A DNA stretch of 64,000 bases from Sympetrum striolatum (Eukaryota; Arthropoda; Insecta; Odonata; Libellulidae): positions 22,064,562-22,128,561 of the forward strand of contig OX388347.1 in assembly GCA_947579665.1 (NCBI GenBank). Reading direction: 5' to 3'. Below the pieces are notes generated by a model. The model had not been told where the DNA came from and searched no databases. It worked only from the letters and a program-made list of their open reading frames with translations. The position numbers and the translations under genes were made by a program. Positions 1 through 12,600 of this stretch are shown piece after piece (the stretch's first letter is position 1; each line of letters starts with the position of its first letter).

Positions 1-3000
1 ATTTATTTTGATTAATAATTTCTAAGGAGTAGCTGAAATCACTAGACTCGGAAATCAAACTATTAAAACATGCAATCCTTGATTTTTCGATTCGTCTTTA
101 TATTTACGTTATTCTAATGGATGTCCACACAGTGATGGATATTTTAGTAAAATACTAGATGATAAAATCGATATTGAGTATCGAAATAAAGAAACTCACT
201 TCTAGATACATCAATAATTTTTTATAGAACTGAATTTTAATGAAAATCTGTTTTCATTGTTTGCACGTACCCAATATAAAAGTAAATATGAAATTCTCAT
301 CCTAACAGTCCTATCCATCAATTTATTTTCTCTCACCTGCCTTCAAACAAACTATTGCATGTGTCCTAATAAACTAGATTCTGTGGAACCGAAACTAAGA
401 ATTAAATCATGCGAAAATCATCAAGCGATAAATATGGGGAATGAAAATCAGCCACCCATCTAGTTAAACAATACTCCGCTACAAAACAAAAACCGTCACC
501 CTCGCAATTCCATTGCAGATACGGCAACGCTGCACTCGGAGCAGCTATTTACAGAGGATATTAAGGTTAGAAAATAGCCTTCTTATTTGCAGCCTCTCGA
601 AAATATTTCTCCGATTCGCTTGACTGGACTCCTCCAAACGACTCCAGAATGTCGGAATCCAATTTCGAATTTTAATTGCCTCTGGAATGCGCAAATTAGA
701 AACTGAGCTTTTGAGAAGCGAATGGGACACAGGGAAACGGATAGAGAGGGGATATTGAAAGTGAGGAATACTTGCGACAAAATTGGAAACATGCCGAAGG
801 ACTACTTTTACCTCTCCTGCTTTAATGAACGGATTCCAATACGAACTATTTTTCCGATTTTTTGAATACATTTCCTATGAATTTGTATCGCCATTTTTAA
901 TCGCGTACGACTATCTTAATCGTTTATATTCATTTGAAATGAGACATATTTCAATTCGGGCTATTTTTTCGATACATTTTTGTGTTTTTCCTATGATTTA
1001 GAGTTACAATTTTTTAATCGCATACGAATATCTTAATCGTTCATATTTATTTGAAATCAGGTTTTTCCTAAGAAATGAATTGGAACATGATTTTAATATC
1101 GAATCAGTGTGTTTGGATGGGGTGGAGGAAATGGAATTTAAATTCTCGGTAGTGCTCAGTGGGCAATTAAACGTCCCCGCCACATTTTCTGAATGATGGA
1201 ATCTGTAAATTAATTTCTAATACTTCGAAAATATCACCTTCATCGGTTTTATATTTTAAATTCATTTTTTATCGAGCTTAATTTTTATATTGGAAATTTT
1301 CTAATAGAAATAACGATCCATTTATCACAGAAAGGACCCTGAGAAGGAAGTTAATTGAAAATTTAACATTCTCACTCAATTAAAATAGTATTCCCTCTCA
1401 ATTAGCTATTCTAAAAATTAATAAACTATTACGATATTTAGACTATGTCACGTAGTAAACTAATACTTTCCGATGGTGGCAAAAATTATATTTTAGGCAG
1501 TAAATTAATATTTCTGTTTATGAACGATTTTTTACCAAGAAAGCATGAGTGTTTTGAAAAGTCTAATTTTTTGAGCTTATTACGACTTAACAGGATAAAC
1601 ATGATTTGACCCGGGAAATGTTTTTGTAATTTTTAGCGTTCCAGGCACCAAATCATCCTTTAGAGTATTCGACCAAAGAGTTTGCCCCTCATTCCCTCAA
1701 AGCATTAAGGAGGGTATGAGGCAAGATGAGGGGTGAGGCAAATCAATTTTTATTCAATGAGTCAGAATGCTAATATCTGAAAACTTCCAAGGAATTGGAG
1801 CAAAATGTTACTATAAGTAAAATGTGCACCTTACTATTACTTAAGATACGTCAGCATCTTTCAAAACGTCACAGCAATGAACGAGGCTGTGAAAATTATT
1901 TAAAGTTAATTTTTCCTATTAGGTACCAAAAGACCAATGAAAGACTACCGCTTTCCGGACGAACGCCCAAGCTAATTGATATACAACTCCAGTTATCTTG
2001 ATAAAACATAGATATATGTCGTTTCAGGAGAATTTGTTAGTTTATGTGCTTTATTTTATGCTATTTTTTGTCCGATCACGTGATATCGTCCAAAGCCAAC
2101 GTACTTTTTGATTTCCCATCACCATTTTCCTTGTAAAAAAATTCCAGTTTTCAAGGAATGGCAGCAGGAAAACTGAACGCTTGTAAATTAAATCAATATT
2201 TTCATGAGAAATCCACAATTTAAGACAAATTTACCCTTTTCGAGGAAATTATTAAGCCTCAACCTTTTTCTACGGTTCTCTTTTTATATCTATTCAATAA
2301 CCTCTTTGATCATGCTTCTTTTCCTCGTGTATCGACCTTACAATTTTGTTTTTCCACCATATCATTAAAAAATGTATTCTCTTACATTCTCCAGTCTTCC
2401 TCATTCCTTATTTATTTTTCCACTGAATTTCCAATATTATTCTCTAATTTCACATTTCTACCTTTTTCTGGCTCCAAATATTCAGGTGCAAAAAAAACGA
2501 TCTCCTTTTCACCACATTTTACGTAAAAATACTACACATGTAAGTCTTTTAATGGAGTCCTACCAGTTTTTATTTCAATTTAATCTTCAATATCCCATAC
2601 ATATTATTGTGTTGTCCATTTTTCTTAATAATGGTTGATTTGGAAATGAATTCGCTCGTAATTTTTCTGCATTGGAAGAAACCTCACTCATCCGTCGTCT
2701 CTCTAAGTAGTCTCTTTTGATCTGGCTAGAAAATATAAATTTTCTTTCGAAATAAGAACATCACAAATAAAATTCTCAGCAATTAATTTATTAGAAAAAC
2801 TGGAGAGCAGTATAGTGTGTTGGTACGTTCCCCGGTTTTTTCTCCAAACTTCCGTGTTTTGCTTTTTCAAGCATGAAGGTTCCTCATTTATCATAGTATA
2901 CAGCGAAATCATGCATTAAGGCTGTTACTATATTCATTAAAATTTCTAAATATTCATATTCTCAATAAATGAGAGATAAAAGAGAACAAAACATTAAATA

Positions 3001-4180
3001 TAACATGGCCGATATTAACATGAGAGATATATGAATCTTTTCAACTCACAGCATTGAAATGTAATTGCCAACACTTTTAACTGCCAATATAAAAAATTAC
3101 TAACATATTTTTGAAAGCTTCAGATTAAATTTGACGATATTTGATATCTCCATAAATGCCCTTAGATTATTGGTGTATTTTATCCTTTAATTTGTTATGC
3201 ATCACACTCACATCACAATCACACACGATGTATTTCAATATTAAAAGTGTAACTCATATTACATGTCCTACATCGGTCGATCCTACAACTCTCTATGGAA
3301 GTTAGTATATATAGTTAGTATTTATTTAGTAGTTATTTTATATTTATAGTTTGCTTAGACGCTAAGTTATAAGGTAATATTCTTTGAAATTGTTTTTACC
3401 CTAATATATTTTTTGATTCTTTTTGCCTTGTATATAAGTATTAGAGGCAAGAAAGATGAATTAGGTTCCTATGGATTGGAGGAAATCTGAGAAGGGAAAG
3501 GAAAGAGGGAGGTGTAGAATGGAAGAGGAAAAAGGGACACAATACTGTTTCTCAGCCTTTGAGATTTTTCAAGGTGCCGCTCTTTATTTTTTCCGGACCT
3601 AATCCGAACGCATTCCAACGCACACCCAAATCGAATGGCATTCTGTCCTGCGAACGTGGCTTACCCACTCTGGAATTATACCAATTCCTTTGCCTCGAAT
3701 CGACATGGAAGGCACCCTGTATTCGAAAGGATTATTATTAAGAACTGTAGAAATTGATGCTTCAAAAGTTATATCGATTATTAATGATCAAGATTCCCAA
3801 CTGATCATCCTTCGATGCTGAAGAAGGATGTTTTCTTTTGGACTGGATTATACCGGAATCCTGCTGGCGAAATACGTTTTCGTAGCTGTCCCCTTCATAA
3901 TTATTTGCTATGTACTACGTTAATCATCGTTCGAAATATTTGATTAACTGGTTCTAAGGGGCCGTTCTTAATGATATTTTTAGTATAATTTCTACCTGGG
4001 GTATTCTGGAGTATGCGACTATTTGTAACAAGGAAGAAGGTATATGTTACACAATGTAATGCCAAAAATAACTAATGAAATTGATGCAAATATTTGAATA
4101 TCTTAACAGAAGCAATACCTATATATTTCAGCGTAAATGTATAGCATCATTATCATTAGTATTCCATTCCTATGAGGTGC
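1..4180. other. AT-rich non-coding stretch, no gene seen
   Basis: Both strands hold only short frames with no recognisable domain. There is a small hairpin at 1681-1724, where a CCTCATTCCCTC-like arm faces a GAGGGTATGAGG-like arm across an 11-base loop. A purine-rich patch lies at about 3475-3540. No tRNA, promoter or transposon terminus could be supported. Confidence 0.6.
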
Positions 4181-4183
4181 CCC

Positions 4184-4238
4184 CTATTTCCCCTGCCACA
4201 CGCTGAAAGATGCCTTGCAGGGTTCTTACGTAGACATA
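4184..4238 (+). repeat. LINE 3'-end fragment (hairpin plus TAGACATAG tail)
   Basis: This is a short copy of a family seen four times in the window. The stem CCCTGC...GCAGGG encloses a degenerate inner GCC/GGC stem and is followed by GGTTCTTACGTAGACATAG. At 50684-50737 the same module directly follows the stop codon of a LINE reverse-transcriptase relic, so I read this copy as a heavily 5'-truncated insertion of that LINE, or of a SINE sharing its 3' end. The inner stem here (CGCTGAAAGATGCC) has drifted from the CGCCGAAAGGCGG form of the best copies. Confidence 0.55.
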
Positions 4239-4239
4239 G

Positions 4240-5400
4240 CTGAGTCTCAGGGATTCTTATTGTCATATAGATATTTATTCATGATGTAATCAAAGTTTTT
4301 CGCTTTAATTTCGTTAAGGACATTCTGTAGCAGGAAAGGAAAGCTGTGGAAACCCAAGAAGTAACTTTGTTTGAAAGACGAAAATTAAATCCTTAATGGA
4401 CCACATGACAGCTTTGTAAAGTTAAGGAAGGGAGGCTTGATGGATCTACGTGGAACTCTATGCTGAAGGGAAAAAGGGAGGTTAGATATCCAAAAAATGC
4501 CGTGACATCTTTTAAGAAGGGTTCGTAAAGGAATGGGTGTAATCAAAACGATTTAAAGGTAACTGATAAATATAAAGAAGAAATGGCTGAATTAGTAGTC
4601 TTAGACTTGAAAGGGAATTTTTGAAGATTTGAGGGAAATTTAGGGAATAATAATTCTGAAAAGGATAGAAAATTCACGTCCAATATCTTAAATCAAAGCG
4701 AAAATTAAATTAGCAAAGGATTCTGTTTAGTCCGTTTCCTCTTCCATTCTCCCTCCGTAGGATCGTAGCATAACCATTTTTCGTCAACTGCAATTTACTC
4801 AAATCAGCAATCGTTTGTCATCTGCTCGTGAAAACGAGAGCCGCGTCGCATTTCCTTCCCTAATCGAGATTGTAAACATAAGAAATGACATCTTGGGCAC
4901 AAACAGGCCGGCGGCGTCGAAATCAAAGGCACCTCGAAATGAGCAGTTTCGCTGCAAAAACGTTTCAGCGGTTTCACCGCACAATTCGTAGGTGGAAATT
5001 CTAAATCTCTGTGTGCTTCGAATATGTGAAGCAAACAGAAAGACAAAGAGAATCGTAGTCACGGACAACGTGGAAAATGGCAGAATTCTCTGTGACGCAG
5101 TCGACGTTTGTTTGCACCTCTTTCTCCTGACTTTCTGCGTCCCTCCGTCCCTTTTTCTATTTAGTTTCATCAGAAATCCTCTTTTCCACCGCTACACGTA
5201 TTTCTCGTTTAGTCGCAAAAGGGGTAATTCCTCAAATTATTTGTCCTTTATTTAGAATGAGAGTGGTGGGATTAATTCCTTTGATTTTGGTCATGTCAAC
5301 CATGGAAAGTTTTCCTTCTCAATACTTTTGGATGAAATTTAAAAATAATTTTCTTCTTTTCATGGGATTAAGTCTGGAATTCAAGCATTCTAGATGGAAA
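4240..5400. other. Non-coding, with a GC-richer island at about 4795-5200
   Basis: The island carries overlapping frames on both strands, the longest being 123 codons on the minus strand (4799-5170). I see no domain, signal peptide or splice pattern in it. Overlapping open frames on both strands are expected where GC content rises, so I do not call a gene. The island may be regulatory, but that is inference only. Confidence 0.4.
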
Positions 5401-5406
5401 AATACC

Positions 5407-5419
5407 GCCCCCCCCCCCC
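5407..5419 (+). repeat. Poly(C) run, 13 bases
   Basis: An uninterrupted C run lies just upstream of the mariner relic. It stands out in an AT-rich region, and its length may be unreliable in the assembly. Confidence 0.9.
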
Positions 5420-5462
5420 AGGTGATCACAATTTGAAGACACATTAAACTACATAGTATGTA

Positions 5463-5976
5463 CCAGGTGTAGAAGTTCGAAACCGGAATATTTTTTGTAT
5501 AAATTACACTACTGTTATTTGAAAATTATCGTTAGTATCGTAAATAATGGTAAAATATTGTAAAGTATCGTCTTCATCCAATAGGCTTGCAAATCCTTGT
5601 CTTTAAACTTTTTCGATGATTTCCCACGGTCCTTGTTTCTCACGTCAAAATCGCCACTTTTAATTTTTTTAAACCACTCGAGTCACTGTTTTTTACCAAG
5701 AACATGTTCACCGTATGCTTTGAATAGCATTTTATGCGATTGTGCAGCAGTATTCTTAATATGGCTGCAGAAAACCAATGCTTAAATCATAGTGCATAGG
5801 CACAAAATTCGACACGTTTGAGGTTATAGAAAATATACCGGTGTATGAAACTTAGGTTATTGCGTGTTGACAACTTTGTCAGCTGTTAGAGGGAGAAGAT
5901 GGCGCTGCAGAGGCGGTCTTACGGTCTTTAAACTGATAGCAAGCACCATCTATCCGGTTTCATCCTTTATACCTGG
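5463..5976 (-). mobile_element. Mariner-like element, internally deleted, with both termini
   Basis: The left end begins CCAGGTGTAGAAGTTCGAAA. The right end, read inward on the minus strand, begins CCAGGTATAAAGGATGAAAC. Both arms continue into CCGGA. Each end is flanked by TA (5461-5462 and 5977-5978), the target-site duplication of the Tc1/mariner superfamily. The opening CCAGGTGTA matches the terminus known for Mos1-type mariners. The element is 514 bp against about 1.3 kb for a complete mariner, so most of the transposase domain is lost. A remnant of the transposase N-terminus is readable inside on the minus strand, so the superfamily call rests on termini, target duplication and protein together. 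It cannot be autonomous. Confidence 0.88.
5563..5780 (-). pseudogene. Mariner transposase N-terminal (helix-turn-helix) relic
   Basis: Read on the minus strand, this stretch translates to the DNA-binding region of mariner transposases. It shows AAQSHKMLFKAYGEHV, then, after a TGA stop near 5693-5695, EWFKKIKSGDFDVRNKDRGK, then KKFKDKDLQA. One frameshift near 5585 is followed by LLDEDDT. The pattern AA.SH..L..AYGE, W...FKSGDFDV..K.RGK, LQALLDED is characteristic of the paired HTH region of Mos1-like mariners. The catalytic DD34D domain is absent, because the element ends about 100 bp further on. There is no intact start. The stop, the frameshift and the internal deletion make it a dead copy. 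Confidence 0.85.
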
Positions 5977-6040
5977 TATATAATACTGCTGCGATTCAAA
6001 CTCAGAAGTAATAAGAAAAGCCTAACTCAACTACAACAGA

Positions 6041-6090
6041 TACATCTACATACGAATCCTGCAAGCCTTCTTTCGGCGTGTGGCAGGCGG
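6041..6090 (-). repeat. LINE 3'-end fragment (minus strand) with TACATCTACAT tail
   Basis: On the minus strand the module reads GCCTGCCACACGCCGAAAG... TTGCAGG..., followed by a TATGTAGATGTA tail. It belongs to the same hairpin family as 4184-4238, 36830-36880 and 50684-50737. It begins only about 65 bp beyond the right end of the mariner relic. A short tail of TGTAGA-like repeats is typical of non-LTR retrotransposon 3' ends in arthropods. Confidence 0.55.
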
Positions 6091-6285
6091 TGTATTAAAA
6101 ATGACTATTTATCCCCAATTCCGTTACTCTACCGTAATGATATCATTATCGTGTATCATTCACAAAAAATACAAATCCTTGAAGCGACTAGTACAAGAAT
6201 ATCCTGATTTCCCTATCATAATCTTAACGGGCTATTTGAAAGGAGGATACATGATAACAGCAATTACCTTCCAAAAACGTATGTA

Positions 6286-6362
6286 CAGTCCTGGCCAAAA
6301 TTAACGCAGCACCAGCCATAAGGATCGCTAGGGAGGTGCTGCGTTAATTTTGGCCAGGAGTG
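6286..6362. mobile_element. 77-bp Tc1-like hairpin element (minimal MITE)
   Basis: The two arms CAGTCCTGGCCAAAATTAAC... and CACTCCTGGCCAAAATTAAC... (right end read inward) run to GCAGCACC and are separated by about 20 bp. With the flanks included, the arms differ at a single position. The element is flanked by TA on each side (6284-6285 and 6363-6364). Termini of the type CAGTGCTGGCCAAA are known for Tc1-family transposons. The element is almost nothing but its two termini, so it could only move with a transposase supplied in trans. Confidence 0.8.
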
Positions 6363-6449
6363 TACATACGTTCGAAAAAACTTCTTTTTCAAAATTCGTC
6401 AACGGCTAATGCTTAAAGTTTATGGTTAGTGGTCCTAAAAGAAAGACGG

Positions 6450-6480
6450 AATTATTATTATTATTATTATTATTATTATA
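6450..6480 (+). repeat. (ATT)n microsatellite, about 10 units
   Basis: This is a clean ATT/TTA run. It may be the tail of a decayed LINE or SINE, but no body could be recognised next to it. Confidence 0.9.
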
Positions 6481-6489
6481 ACATATAAA

Positions 6490-9170
6490 AAAATTCAACC
6501 CAATCGGATTATGTCCTAAGGCTGCGAATTTTAGTCAAAATTTTAATTTTTTGTGAAAAATATCAAATTTTGGCATTTTTTCCTGATGGTTTCTCAAAGT
6601 TTCCGAAGTAATTTAATGGCAAAGAAATAAATATATTTGTTGGTAGCTGCTTAATATTAAAAATTTAGTACGTTTAAATCAATGAAAATGGTATCTCAGT
6701 TCACCAAAATTCGTCAAAATACGCCAAATATACATAAATCTTACGGATGTTGCTTAGGCAGTAGGGTGGGTCGTTTTGTCTTTATTTTCAGATAGGAATG
6801 TAAAACCCAGCAATAGTGGAACACCCACATTACAGTTATAATTTCCTTTCCAAATCAAATTCTATCTTTTGCGAGAATGTTAACCTCGTTTTTTCGATCC
6901 ACCCTTACGTACATTCTTTTAATTTATCAAGTAAATTAAGAATTAGTTTAAATCTCGCCTTCTAAAGGTTTCCGCCTTGCTTTCTGCAGCATTTGAATGT
7001 CGCTTTCTGACTTTCATAACAGTTCATGAAAAAACGCTATAAAAATATTTAACATTTATTCTGGTTGGAGTTTACAATCTGCCGTGGATTGAAATCGATC
7101 AGCTGTATTAATGGGGGCTGTTTGTTCTCAACCTACGGATTTTTTGAACATTTAAATTCTAACGTGTTAACTCAGCCGCGCTCCAATTTTTGTTGATATA
7201 CGGTATCCATATACTCAAATGTATGGATACATTTACCCGTTCATTAAATGAAAAAACCTTAACAGATATTTCTCTCCAAAAGTTTGGTTGGGTTAAAAGC
7301 CATGCAAAAAATCTCAACATTAGATGTTTATCTGATTCCTTTTTCCTTACACTGAGTGGTTGAATAAAAGTATGTGTATGTTGAATGAAGAGCAAACGTC
7401 AGAAAAATAAAAGCGCGGAAATTTGAGATCAATGTTTGAGTGATTTTCCAAAATTTATGTCCTATCCTCTAACATTAGATAACTGGGCTCCATTGCCTAG
7501 CTCGTTATCTGAAAGCTATACTAAAAACGTTACCTACGCCTGCAGATTGATATTTTGTTGATTTACCGTGACTTAATGGTGAACCAGCTTCCCAGGAGTA
7601 TATTTAAAGTCACGCAGGAGACATTTATAACATTTCATGTTAGGGGTCATGTAATGTTTACACTCTCATATTAATTCTCATTCAGCACCTTAAATTTAAG
7701 AAAATACGACAGTGGAGATATAAAATAAGAGGAAACCGTTCGCCATTAAAAGAAAGCAAACTCTCTAACTGACCATTGATATTCCCTCTAACATAAGTTC
7801 ACTTTGGTGCAGTTTTGGTCAAAAAAAAACTTTGTAAACGGAGAACAATAGACTCCGCTTTCTTCTCAACGATATCTGTATATTTCATTCTTCAAAGGGA
7901 AAAACACGACAATGACCGAGGTATAGGAATTCCTGAAGTATTCCCAAATTTTGAGATACTTCTTTGATTTATTTTTCTCTATATGCTCTTTGATATAACA
8001 AGGAGTATCACTTTCATTCTTCTCTTGTTCCCCGAATGAAGAGAATTTCTCCCCAACGTATGATTGTAATGCTGGAAGTATTTCTGCAGTTTTTGACACC
8101 TAACTTGGCTTAATTCGAAATATTAAGGCTCTATCCGAGTACAAATAAATAACTTGGTATATGTGGGATACTCGAAAACTATAAATCATAACGCTTTCAA
8201 GTTTTAACGTTAAAAAAGTCTACTCCAAGCATGTAGTGAGATGATTTATATTTAGCAAAACGTTTTAGGTACAGTGACTCGTCATTCAGAGCTTCTTTGT
8301 TGCATTATCACACTTTCTCCACCCAGAATATGTTAAATTTACAATAGTAGCTTCATTCTAGAGAAAAGTCTCAACTAATATACTGTTTATATATTAAATT
8401 TTCTTTCTTCAACCACAAAAAGTTTCAACGAATTTCCTTCTTTTAATTTTACACTGCATCTTTCATAGCAAGTGTATGAACATTACATAGGTATGTCTAG
8501 TTATGATCACAAAGTATATTAATTTTAGTATATAGGTGGTTGGGCAATGTTGCGTATATAATACATACCACTACAACTATAATATTTCGATAAATCTAAG
8601 TATGTGAAATGTATATCTTAAACATACTTCCCAGCATGTTGGTCTGTTCTGTTACGTAATTGTCATTCTACTGGTACTAGTAGCTAAGAATCAACGTAAT
8701 CACTCCTGCCCAGTACTCAGAATAGGCTATAAAGAACGGCATGAAACTCGAAGTTATAGTCGAGGAATGAAATCAATGAATATCTCGGCCTCCCTCAAAT
8801 CTTCCTTGGATCTCTTTCCGCAATGACTTCCCTCTTGTAATTGGCAGTACATTCCTCCGCGTTCATCCCTCTTAAATCCCTTCTCTAAATCCTCCCTCGG
8901 CTCATTCCACCCTCTAATCTCATCCCTCCCTTCTTCGCCCTTACTTATCCTGAATTACCATTCCTATTCCAAACTCCCTGACAACCACTAAGATGCTTGT
9001 AACTTTCACTTTCATCTCACATACGCCACCTTTATGAGAATCCCGTCCTTATGGTGAACATTCAATCAGATGTACTCAGAAGAGCAAATACCGTTAGCTT
9101 TAAAGAACCATTTATATCGTTATTCAAGTGTCCTGAATCGTACCTTGGTCCCAATACTCTTAACTGGTTA
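6490..9170. other. AT-rich non-coding stretch with a pyrimidine tract
   Basis: No coding frame of note is present. A strongly pyrimidine-biased tract on the plus strand lies at about 8782-8955, with CCTCCCTC and CTTCCCTC-type words and a few CpGs. The remainder is plain AT-rich sequence. Confidence 0.55.
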
Positions 9171-9175
9171 CATAT

Positions 9176-9683
9176 ATACAATATCGTGGCCGGTGAATTG
9201 ATCCGGGGGGAATTCGTACGTGGCGAATTGATCCCCCGCGCCGACGTTGTACTACTGTTATTCAGTCTTATAAATAAATGGAATGCAACATTTTTAGTGG
9301 TAATTATGATCCTTTTTATATAAAAAATACGATAAACAAAGGCAAAACTATTGTTTAAATTTCATTTCAAGACCGAGAGAATGAATGAGTGGTTTACTCC
9401 ACGATTGTGTTGTTGCGTAAGGATAAACAGCACTTTATAACTCATGGGTTGGGTTGAAGAACCACTAAAAATTTTGCATTCCATTTATTTATAAAATTAA
9501 CCAATAATTACGGCGTATAGATTCATATACGGCTGAATAATAGTAGTACAACATCAGCGCGTGGGATCAATTCCCCGTGTACCAATCTGTCGGGAGATCA
9601 AATCCCCGCGTACCAATTCCCCGAGTACGATTTCCCCTAGTACGAATTCCACCCGGACCAATTCACCGGGCACCATACAATAT
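9176..9683. mobile_element. Foldback (long-TIR) element with GC-rich 15-16-mer arms and 9-bp duplication
   Basis: The sequence ATACAATAT occurs at 9176-9184 and 9675-9683, directly bordering an inverted repeat at 9185-9674. The left end begins CGTGGCCGGTGAATTG. The right end, read inward, begins GGTGCCCGGTGAATTG. Both arms are made of degenerate 15-16-bp units such as GGGGAATTGGTACGC, GGGGAATTGATC and GGAATTCGTAC, then pass into GATGTTGTACTACT and an AT-rich part ending in AATGGAATGCAA and TTTTTAGTGG. The left arm (about 115 bp) has fewer GC-rich units than the right (about 215 bp). Long inverted termini with a 9-bp duplication are the hallmark of Mutator-like elements, so I infer a non-autonomous MULE-type or generic foldback element. 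No transposase is present. The spacer contains GGGTTGGGTTG at about 9446. Confidence 0.75.
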
Positions 9684-9689
9684 AGAGGT

Positions 9690-12600
9690 GCTTCTCGACT
9701 TGCAACTACATGCACTAACGATCAATTTACTTTCATCTTTCTTGCGTGCTTGTTTTCTTAATTTTAGCAAACTAATGATTCCACAAGTTCCAAACTTTAG
9801 TTGCTGAATAAATATTGTTTATAAAATTACATCATTTTCTTTTATTAAATCCATTAAATCTGCAAATGAGTAAATTATGTACTTATATTGTAGTTAATTC
9901 GCTCATTTTATTATGAGCTTATCATTTACTACTTATTAACGACTTCTTTGATATACGTCCAGATAGACTTACGTCTGATCAATGAGAAAGTAACCATATC
10001 ATAAGTTCTAACTGTACTTTGTAACTCTTTGCAACGTTTATTCGATTCTTGTTTTTGAAACATTATGCTTGAAAAATATAATAGAAATATACTGTTAGAG
10101 ATATTCAATTTTCAATATATTTTGGTGACAAGACCTTGATTTTTCAAATATTTATGTCATACATTGTAAAAAAAAAACAAACAATAAACTATCCTGAATT
10201 ATTTCTTATGTATATGTCGACAGTTTATCCACATAACATTTTTTTGATCGACAAAATACTTTATAATAGTAAAAATTAAGTACGGATGTGGAAGAGAATA
10301 CGAAAAGTTGACAGGGAAAATATTCAGGAACGTGAAGATAGCACGAAGAATTTTAGTGATTATAAAAGCTAGAGGAATTATTCCGAGGAGGGAAAACTTG
10401 GGTCGTCCATTAACAGAAAATATGCGTTATCTTAGAGTATATTGAATTAAAGTTGAAGGATACGAGATCCGTGGGAATGAATGACCCACATAAATCGTCT
10501 ATAACATTCCGTGAATGTTTAATGTGGGTGATTGAAGTTTAAATTGAAAAAGAGAACAGTAGAGGAGTATTATTCATTCACAAACCTGTGGTAAATCAAA
10601 CCACGCTGTCACGGTACTGCAGTATCATTGACATCCATACAACCTATTGATGTATTTGATCTTTTTTTAAATTTCAAAAGTCTTACAAATTCAACTAACA
10701 GGTGAAAACATATTTACTTGGATAATTAAGTACCACCTGATATTTTATGTATCAAAATATTAAAAAGTTCATTATAGTTAATGACGTGAAAAAATCAAAA
10801 ACGTCGAAACGAAACGTCGTCGCTGCAGCTACGCTCATCGCGCTGGAATCCCGAAAGAGAAACCATGGAATCAATCTATTTCGTGACTAATTTAATCTAC
10901 GGATATCGAATAACAGATATACTAAAAGTATTCTCTCCATATAAACCCTAACTGTTGTCAATTTCCTCTGCAGTGGTCATCTGACTAGACCATGTGACGA
11001 TTTTCATGAACCTCTTCCTCACATCTTAATTCCTCCTCATTATTACTTCTCATAATAATTCCGCATGCAATAAATTCCCGATGCCTCTCTCTGTCCCTTC
11101 CAAAACAAACGCGCTTTTTTTCGCTTCCTTTTATCGTTTATTATCTTACTCAATTGCTTCTCATGTAGTATTTCCATGGCTTTGAATTACAAATGCCGCC
11201 TCCAATCTTAATTTCCCTGTCTCTCAATTACCCTCGCTTTTAAGTGCCCTTCTTTTTTACGGCGCCACCCTAAATATGCCTCTTATTATTTGCATTCCCT
11301 CTGTGGAATTCCGAGCACGTCCTTCACGGACGCGATCTCTTCTAATTCCCGCCTTTTTCTTCTTTCGCATTCCTTTTCTCGCCTTTGTTTTTTGCCTTTT
11401 CTTCTTCACCTCACTTTCCCATCCTCCAGATCGACCTTTCCCCTTTTTCTTGCTCTTTTCGCCCTTTCACCTTCTTTTTTTTTACCTTTCCTCATTTCCG
11501 CGCGCATTCACTGTCGATAATAAAAACAGAGGAATGCGCTGCCGATTTGTTTTAGCCTTTCAGCTGTTTTCTGGTCTTTTTTACTTTCTATCCCCGTGAC
11601 GCTCAAGGACATTTCGTGTCTTTCATTACTGTGTAAGTGGTAATATTATTCACGTTTCGTTGTGCATATTACCATCAAAGACTTTATTACATTCTTGATA
11701 GCGAAATCTATGATAAAAGGTATCGATATTTTGGGAAATACAAGAATTATTTAAATTTGAGAGGTTTTTGCATTGCTATAAACAAAGTTAAGGCTGCAAA
11801 AATAGGCTCTCTAACACTTTTGTAATTTCATAGTAACTTTGCATTGCTCTCTGTTTTGTAACATGACCGTCACTGCAACAATGTCGTAGAATTGTAGAAA
11901 ATATCAGACAAATTTCGAATTAAATGGAAAATTATTCTCATTTTCGACCGAAAATTCAGGAGTGAGATAGATTCCAGTATAAATCGTCGAAATATTCAAC
12001 GAAGTTTTAAATTCGTTCTCATTCACTTATTGTAATTAATGAGAATTTAAAATCTTACACATCAGAAATTTATAAAATATGTCTGATATCATGGGAACTT
12101 CAATTTGCATCTGTATCAACAGCTTTTCTAGAACTTTCAATTTACACGTTCCTCAGTTTACTAGTATAACTACGAGTTGGCAAACGAAAGAAAAAGAAAT
12201 GAAAGACTATGCTTTAAGCATTCATATCTTACTTTGATGTTCAAACGTTGTCAGCTGATGTCAGAAACAAAAATTTTAACCAACAGTCACAAAGATTTAC
12301 ATGATTTTGCAACATTTTATTTATTATTGTAGCAATGTAGATTTCTTGCTTGCTCCAGGCTCTATTTTTTACATCATTTCGCATTTAAATTCTAATAAGA
12401 TACATAATTTGTGGTCATACGTTTCCAAAAGAATTATAATAATTACAAAACTCGGAATTCTATAAAAATGTAAATTTAAAATTCTTTTGTTCTAAAAATC
12501 TAGAACTAAAATTAGTTTTTCATTATTTTTCTCGTCTATCTAAGCTAAGTAATGTTCTAAGTATATCACGAGTATGATTTCCCCGAATCTTTCAATTTAT

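Noticed and set aside
4799..5170. 123-codon minus-strand frame
   Set aside because: It lies in a GC-richer patch with competing frames on both strands. No domain, signal peptide or splice site supports it.
11276..11599. 107-codon frame rich in Phe, Leu, Ser and Pro
   Set aside because: It is a direct translation of a pyrimidine-rich tract, so stop codons are depleted by composition alone.
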